A stretch of DNA of 10,230 nt. It comes from Zygnema cylindricum (taxonomy: Eukaryota > Streptophyta > Zygnematophyceae > Zygnematales > Zygnemataceae). The DNA lies in contig JBBHKE010002114.1 in assembly GCA_037447655.1 (NCBI GenBank), positions 1 to 10,230 of the forward strand, written 5' to 3'. Made by a program: the position numbers and the translations under genes. Below the pieces are notes generated by a model. That model was not told the origin of the DNA. It saw only the letters and a list, made by a program, of their open reading frames with translations, and ran no database searches. Shown piece by piece: positions 6,945 through 10,230 of this stretch (position 1 is the stretch's first letter; each line of letters begins with the position of its first letter).

Positions 6945-7019
6945 GTGCCGGCCACAGGATTTGATCTTGGTACCTACCGGCCGACAGACAGCCGGTAGTC
7001 GGTAGCCTTTGCCGTTAAG
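6945..7019 (-). other. Antisense tRNA-like segment in the 3' LTR
   Basis: On the minus strand: AACGGCAAAGGC (D-arm-like), then a perfect 8-bp hairpin (6974-6981 with 6991-6998, 9-base loop), then a box-B-like AGATCAAATCC (6967-6957), two changes from the consensus. A box-A-like TAGACTTAACGG lies just upstream on that strand, with two departures from consensus. It has decayed relative to the 5' LTR copy but has the same order and spacing. Confidence 0.55.
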
Positions 7020-7154
7020 TCTATGACTAGTGCTACGTACTATATGGTTTGATAATTAATTAAACATTATCAGGTAGGATAATTCATTTAACTCTAACTG
7101 TTTACGGGATACATAGATCCAGTAATGTAAAAGTACGGATTACGGTACGGATAA

Positions 7155-7216
7155 GAAACAAATATCGCGCATTTATTTATTTAATGAAACGAATATCGCG
7201 CATGTATTTATTACGG
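7155..7216 (+). repeat. 31-bp tandem repeat in U3, 3' LTR
   Basis: Units 7155-7185 and 7186-7216 share gaaac, aatatcgcgcat and tatttatt. The corresponding 5' LTR repeat is at 1756-1817. Confidence 0.85.
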
Positions 7217-7313
7217 CTACTATTAAATGTGAATTTAATCGGACGGCCGAGAATTAACGGCGAGATCGCGGAAGAGGATTTCGGCGGTTTGTGGTCATCG
7301 CCACATCGGATGA

Positions 7314-7383
7314 CACGTGGCAGAAAGACATTGGATCGCGGCATCTCCGGGGATTAATGGAGCGAATCCGGATATACCACGTG
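7314..7383. promoter_or_regulatory. Pair of G-boxes in U3, 3' LTR
   Basis: CACGTG occurs at 7314-7319 (context acaCACGTGGC would be overstated; the bases read gaCACGTGGC) and at 7378-7383 (ccACGTGTC context). Both lie upstream of the TATA-like site at 7481. CACGTGGC is a known plant bZIP/ABA-response core. In the 5' LTR only the first is intact. Stress or ABA induction of the ancestral promoter is a guess from motif content. Confidence 0.45.
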
Positions 7384-7412
7384 TCGACATTTCGAACATG
7401 TCATACAATATT

Positions 7413-7451
7413 CGTATAGAAAGTACACCGGCAGTTGTACTTTTGTGTACG
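7413..7451. promoter_or_regulatory. U3 palindrome, 3' LTR
   Basis: Arms 7413-7427 and 7436-7451 surround the same loop, CCGGCAGT, as in the 5' LTR. The left arm has two changes that weaken the pairing. Confidence 0.5.
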
Positions 7452-7463
7452 GAGGAGTAATAT

Positions 7464-7488
7464 GATTGGTCCGTACATCAATAAATAG
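7464..7488 (+). promoter_or_regulatory. Candidate U3 core promoter (inverted CCAAT plus TATA-like)
   Basis: gattgg (7464-7469) is an inverted CCAAT box, and ataaatag (7481-7488) is TATA-like. Transcription would begin around 7510-7520, in the gagagag-rich stretch. The 5' LTR equivalent (2081-2089) has decayed to agtagatag, so the copy that would drive E1 is the weaker one. Confidence 0.4.
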
Positions 7489-7785
7489 AGTTTGTTAGAG
7501 AGATAGGACTTAGGAAAAATTGGTAGATAGGACCCTCTCTCCAAGAGAGCTTCTGTACAAAAGGTCAACTTTGACCCTCCATAACTTACTGCTCAGGGGA
7601 GCAAATTCAGAGATTCTTTTTGCTATCGACTCAAGGGAGTCTTCCCTTCACAAGGAAGAAGGTGGTTAGAGTTTTATTTTCCAATGTGGTTGTAACTCTT
7701 GCTAAAACACAAAGGGGGCAGGGTTATCCTAGAGGCTTCTTGGAAGTTGTCCACTCTGAGGACTTATGGAGGTCTCAGAGTTTCA

Positions 7786-8600
7786 TTTTCTAGTTCTGAA
7801 TAGCTTAGTGGAAATAGGAAAGAAAAGCGTAGGCAGTTTGCCTCCACCCCTCCCCTCAATCCCCAATACTTATCGTAGTCACTGAAGGATAGAAAGGGTG
7901 GTGGAGCCATGGCTGCCTTGGCTCCTTAGGCTGGTCAGAAGAGGTGACATAAGTCACTCTACCAAAGAGGTTGAGTCCGGCAGGACTCGAACCTCCGACC
8001 GGCAGGGTGAGGCGTAGCTGTCAGCCTTAGCCGGTTTGTGGTTGAACTCCGTTAGAGAACATGGGGTATAAAAAGTATTTAAATATGTCATAGATCACTA
8101 ATTCGATTTATGAAATTACGGATAAGTTCCATAAAACCATCCATTATAGTGCAAACGAAAACGCTTTGGAACAAATTCCGGACATCGTTTGTCAGCAGTT
8201 TGCAGTAAAGCGCTGATCAACGACGATCATCACAATATCCTGAATGGCTTTGATGTTTTCGACATAACTTCACGCGGGCAAGATAAATTGAAACCCAAAG
8301 AGCACGGGACGTTAAAGAAACCGGGGTCAGCTGATGGCCTAATCACAATGACCGTAAAGAAAATACACCCGCCGCGATACAGCACTACGTACTACGGTTC
8401 TGATTGGTTCGGTGAATCTGGGTTGTGAGGTTTATGACAGGAGATTTAGGTTATTCTGCTTCTCTCCCGATAACCTTGTATTTAATTTGGCGTCTTTCTT
8501 ACTTTGCACCTAAGCGCCTGTGATTTCTTTATTCGGCGTGGAGCATCCGCATCGGGGATGCAATCAGATTGCTTTGCACACTTGGGTATGATCTAGCTAA
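7786..8600 (+). repeat. E2: diverged LTR of the same lineage, lacking its first ~26 bp
   Basis: From ATTTTCTAG at 7785 it follows the E1 LTR collinearly: gaaaggaaaag and gcaggcagt-like head block (near 7817-7842), ggagccatggctgcctt (7901-7917), the antisense tRNA-like segment (7973-8040), tagatc and attacggataag (8091-8126), acacccgcc to tgattggttcgg (8366-8412), and a gtgatttcttt block near 8520 like the conserved tail block. Divergence is much higher than between the two E1 LTRs, so E2 is older or a sister family. The 3' end is uncertain. No primer site follows, so it is a 3', solo or truncated LTR. I see no credible gene here; a 79-codon frame at 8189-8428 resembles nothing I know. Confidence 0.6.
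7973..8040 (-). other. Antisense tRNA-like segment in the E2 LTR
   Basis: On the minus strand: AACCGGCTAAGGC (8036-8024), then a middle region, then the perfect consensus box B GGTTCGAGTCC (7993-7983) in a T-arm-like context (4 of 5 stem pairs). It sits at the same place in the LTR as in E1, although the surrounding sequence has diverged strongly. It is the best box B of the three copies. Confidence 0.6.
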
Positions 8601-8739
8601 ATAAGTACAAACTATCACGAACTTCGTGAGTCCCGCAGTCGATAGGTGATACGTAATTGTTATCAATCCTATTGGGTATCTTTCTATATTTTGTAAACAT
8701 GTTTATCCCTACGTCTATTAAGCGCCAATAGCGATTGGC
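8543..8739. repeat. Cluster of three short perfect inverted repeats
   Basis: GCATCC/GGATGC at 8543-8561, TCACGAA/TTCGTGA around one central base at 8615-8629, and GCCAAT/ATTGGC with a 4-base loop at 8724-8739. They fall across the junction between the E2 LTR and the inverted E3 remnant. They may be chance; no protein, terminator or RNA family is recognised. Confidence 0.4.
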
Positions 8740-9248
8740 AAAGCACCGCTAATCATCAAGAAGCACTTAATTTTGTTTTACCTCTTTGTCCATCTTATTC
8801 CTTCATCTCCACCGTTAAAACTTCCTCTTTATGCGCCTTTCTTTGACCCGGCCATTACGCACTTCGCTATAGTGCCGGTTTCTGAGAAGTGACACCCTTT
8901 AACCTCGGTCCGGATTTCGAATTGATTCTGTTCTCTCCTATCAATGGTTTCCTAGATCCTATTCTTTCTTTCGCTAACGCTTGTTCGACTTTATCGGATT
9001 CCTTTTCTCAACGATCATCCCGCCACAATTTCAGGTCCACCTAGAATCCGGTTGATCTTGTACGCAGTTAACTATAATCTCATAATCATCGGGTTACTTC
9101 ATGAGGAGACAGTTAACCTTCTTCTTTTACGTTTCTACCTGTCCAGCACTCTTTAACTCCATAAAAGTGTAGCAAGCTCATTATAGAAATCTAACATCTT
9201 CCCTTCTTTGTATTCATATGCATCAATATTCTGATGAGCCAGTTGTTG
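8660..9248 (-). pseudogene. E3 gag C-terminal half and start of protease, decayed
   Basis: Past the gag stop at 9249 the minus strand keeps nucleotide similarity to E1. The matching parts are the KMLDF.NELATL region (about 9215-9170), the leucine-rich UBN2 part (about 9115-9060), a shortened zinc-knuckle region with Cys-His at about 8893 and a final Cys near 8862, and a protease-flank stretch (about 8705-8664) like E1 3555-3605. Several frameshifts and stops break it, so no continuous frame remains. The end near 8660 is where I lose the alignment. Confidence 0.6.
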
Positions 9249-9293
9249 TTATTTAATTGTACCATTTGCTGGCTGTTGTTGCTCAATTGAACC
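9234..9293 (-). repeat. 30-bp tandem duplication in E3 gag
   Basis: Units 9264-9293 and 9234-9263 encode related glutamine-rich stretches (SIEQQQPA and TIK-stop-QQQLA). The first Gln codon of the second unit (CAA) has become TAA (9249-9251), which ends the open frame. E1 has a single unit here. Confidence 0.7.
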
Positions 9294-9836
9294 ACTTCGG
9301 TACATTTTTATGAGTGCCACCCATAGATCGGATGCCCTTTCTACTTGCAAATAAGGAGATGTAAGCGCATGAGTGAGATGGCGGAGAATGAAGTGCTTTG
9401 CCACCATAGTAGTATAGTCCCATGTGTAAATATTATTCTCCTTGTTCCCTGGAATAGGTGACATGGATGCTGACATGGTTGCTATGAGTGTTGCTATCGC
9501 TGTGATTTTCTCCTTTTCTTTCCCCTTTTCCATCTCAATGCTTTCCCCATCTTTACTCTCTTCCGGTGGAGATGGATTTGCTTTTGTGGTAAATCTAGTC
9601 CCAGCAAACCCTGGAGGAATGTTGGTCCCAGCAAACCCTAAAGGAATGCTGGTCCCAGCAAACCTTGGAGGAATGCCTAGGTTTGATGGACGCCTCACTC
9701 GTCCACTCACTATCCCCCAAAACCTTTTCTCGCACATAGCTCCTGTCATCATACTCTCCCAATATATGAAGCAAGTTCCGTTAAAGATGGGCACCGTAGA
9801 GGGTGGGCCCATAACCTGTAATTTTGTGGTATCCAT
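9249..9836 (-). CDS. gag: E3 gag, N-terminal 195 codons open
   Basis: Copia-type Gag N-terminal part, expected to build the particle. ATG 9836-9834 lies inside the LTR; a second in-frame ATG (9812-9810) lies in the primer site. Features in order: VPIFNGTCFIYWESMM and KRFWGIVSG (the F-W-M and L/FW-IV pattern of plant copia gag), a proline/glycine linker with three 9-residue repeats (residues about 53-80), a Glu/Lys-rich stretch, a Met/Ser/Ala stretch, then TWDYTTMVAKHFILRHL, VERASDLW and IKMYRSG. The linker between the two gag helical parts is about 100 residues, far longer than I expect for this family. The frame ends at TAA 9249 in a duplicated segment, and the rest of gag is decayed downstream. 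Confidence 0.85.
   Translation of the reverse strand: MDTTKLQVMGPPSTVPIFNGTCFIYWESMMTGAMCEKRFWGIVSGRVRRPSNLGIPPRFAGTSIPLGFAGTNIPPGFAGTRFTTKANPSPPEESKDGESIEMEKGKEKEKITAIATLIATMSASMSPIPGNKENNIYTWDYTTMVAKHFILRHLTHALTSPYLQVERASDLWVALIKMYRSGSIEQQQPANGTIK
9598..9678 (-). repeat. Three 27-bp tandem repeats in E3 gag
   Basis: Units 9598-9624, 9625-9651 and 9652-9678 each read gtcccagcaaaccy on the plus strand and encode variants of IPPGFAGT. The 27-bp unit keeps the frame. E1 gag has one such unit (IPPGFGESR, about 2540-2566), so the array expanded in E3. Confidence 0.9.
9802..9816 (-). other. E3 primer-binding site for half tRNA-iMet
   Basis: The minus strand reads GGTTATGGGCCCACC directly after the CA that ends the LTR (9817-9818 on the plus strand). 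This is a 15-base perfect complement of the anticodon arm of plant initiator tRNA-Met, one base longer than in E1. It contains the in-frame gag ATG (9812-9810). Its conservation against the diverged LTR next to it supports a real priming site. Confidence 0.8.
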
Positions 9837-10230
9837 TGACCCACAAAATGGGCAACCTATGTAAAGCCTCTAAAATAATTTATGCCCCTTCGTCTTTCTC
9901 AATGAATAAGTGCAACCCTGGCACACAAATATTCTGGATACTCCCACTCTTGTGAGGACCCGACCCTCTTGAGCCGAACGCAAAAAGAATCACTAAGTTT
10001 GCTCCCTTGAGCAGTTAGTTATGGTTGGTCAAAGATGGCCATTATCGTTACAAACTCTCTTAGAGAGAGGTACCTAAATTTCACTAAGTCCTGGTCTCCC
10101 TACTCACAGCTACCTACTTCCAAACTCTAGTTCTATAGGAACATTGTATAGTACAAGAAGGTACGGTGGTCGATGTTCTTATTGTACGACCATTGTACGA
10201 CATGGCCTTCAAGGTGATGTCTATCAAATC
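9817..10230 (-). repeat. E3 5' LTR, 3' part (runs off the window)
   Basis: The minus-strand LTR ends TTACA at 9817. Plus-strand blocks shared with the left LTR are ccctggcacacaaatatt (9916-9933), gccgaacgcaaaaagaat (9973-9990), gctcccttgagcag (10001-10014), the agagagag block (10070-10077) and the GTAC palindrome (10151-10187). It has one copy of the 45-bp unit that is doubled at 141-230. The tail includes the gag ATG. U3 and the LTR start lie beyond the window. Confidence 0.8.

Larger units (their letters stand above)
1338..7785 (+). mobile_element. E1: full-length, inactive Ty1/copia LTR retrotransposon
   Basis: The element has paired LTRs of 1058 and 1055 bp that begin TGTAGAAATT and end TTTCA, a primer-binding site directly after the 5' LTR, gag-PR-IN-RT-RH in copia order (integrase before reverse transcriptase), and a polypurine tract directly before the 3' LTR. 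The LTRs differ at many sites and have small indels, indicating an old insertion. No 5-bp target duplication is visible (gaaca on the left, ttttc on the right). The coding part has eight stops, three frameshifts and lost catalytic residues, so it cannot be autonomous. The flanks are related LTR sequences, so it sits in a nest of its own lineage. Confidence 0.95.
6731..7785 (+). repeat. E1 3' LTR
   Basis: It is collinear with 1338-2395 from TGTAGAAATT to TTTCA. Its U3 features are better preserved than in the 5' copy: the 31-bp repeat (7155-7216), two G-boxes (7314-7319 and 7378-7383), the palindrome (7413-7451), an inverted CCAAT (gattgg, 7464-7469) and a TATA-like ataaatag (7481-7488). The tail repeats the gag ATG region (about 7766-7785), then changes abruptly to a different LTR at 7786. 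It lacks the primer-site sequence, as a 3' LTR should. Confidence 0.95.
8660..10230 (-). mobile_element. E3: 5' end of an inverted copia element (LTR, PBS, gag, start of PR)
   Basis: Reading leftward on the minus strand: LTR (10230 to 9817, continuing outside the window), primer site (9816-9802), gag (9836 to about 8830) and a short protease-like stretch (about 8740-8664). Integrase, RT and RNase H are absent between here and the E2 LTR, so E3 has been truncated or rearranged. It is a relative of E1 with a clearly different LTR. The left-hand LTR (5-620) has the same orientation and may be its other end. Confidence 0.8.

Noticed and set aside
8189-8428. 79-codon plus-strand reading frame
   Set aside because: It coincides with the diverged E2 LTR, has composition like its surroundings, and no recognisable domain.
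1-10230. CRISPR array, prokaryotic operon or rRNA
   Set aside because: No regular spaced repeats, no Shine-Dalgarno-led gene series and no rRNA-like sequence. Repeat structure is explained by LTRs and small tandem duplications.

Overview
The window looks like intergenic, retrotransposon-rich DNA from a land plant. I see no host gene. Everything I can identify belongs to one lineage of Ty1/copia-type LTR retrotransposons, present as several decayed, nested or rearranged copies. The plant assignment rests on the copia-type gag-pol domain order, the plant-type initiator tRNA-Met match at the primer site, and U3 G-boxes. The species cannot be told from the sequence.

Layout. (1) Positions 5 to about 620 are the 3' part of a minus-strand LTR, called E3-type here; about 620-1310 has no recognisable gene. 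(2) Positions 1338-7785 hold E1, a full-length plus-strand copia element: 5' LTR 1338-2395, primer-binding site 2396-2409, gag, protease, integrase, RT and RNase H (2376-6717), polypurine tract 6718-6730, 3' LTR 6731-7785. The two LTRs differ at roughly one base in eight to ten by eye, so E1 is old. gag, protease and integrase carry eight stops and three frameshifts, while RT-RNase H is open for 722 codons. (3) Positions 7786 to about 8600 are a more diverged plus-strand LTR (E2). E1 seems to have inserted about 30 bp inside its head, and the missing head may be about 1311-1337. (4) About 8660-10230 is the start of a minus-strand relative (E3): 5' LTR from 9817 past the window edge, primer site 9802-9816, gag from 9836 downwards, and a short decayed protease stretch.

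The main observation is at the LTR/gag junction. Both E1 and E3 carry, directly after the terminal CA of the LTR, 14-15 bases complementary to the anticodon arm of plant initiator tRNA-Met, not to its 3' end. This matches the half-tRNA primer arrangement known for Drosophila copia and yeast Ty5. Because the site pairs with a CAU anticodon it contains ATG, and that ATG is in frame with gag in a good start context. A second in-frame ATG lies 24 nt upstream inside the LTR, so gag appears to read out of the LTR and through the primer site.

A second unusual feature is an antisense tRNA-like segment, with a consensus Pol III box B, at the same place in three diverged LTR copies. Other recurring LTR features are a palindrome with an 8-base loop, G-boxes and a 31-bp tandem repeat. 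In a live element the LTRs would drive transcription, the half-tRNA would prime reverse transcription, and Gag, PR, IN and RT-RH would make the particle and integrate the copy. None of the copies here can be autonomous.
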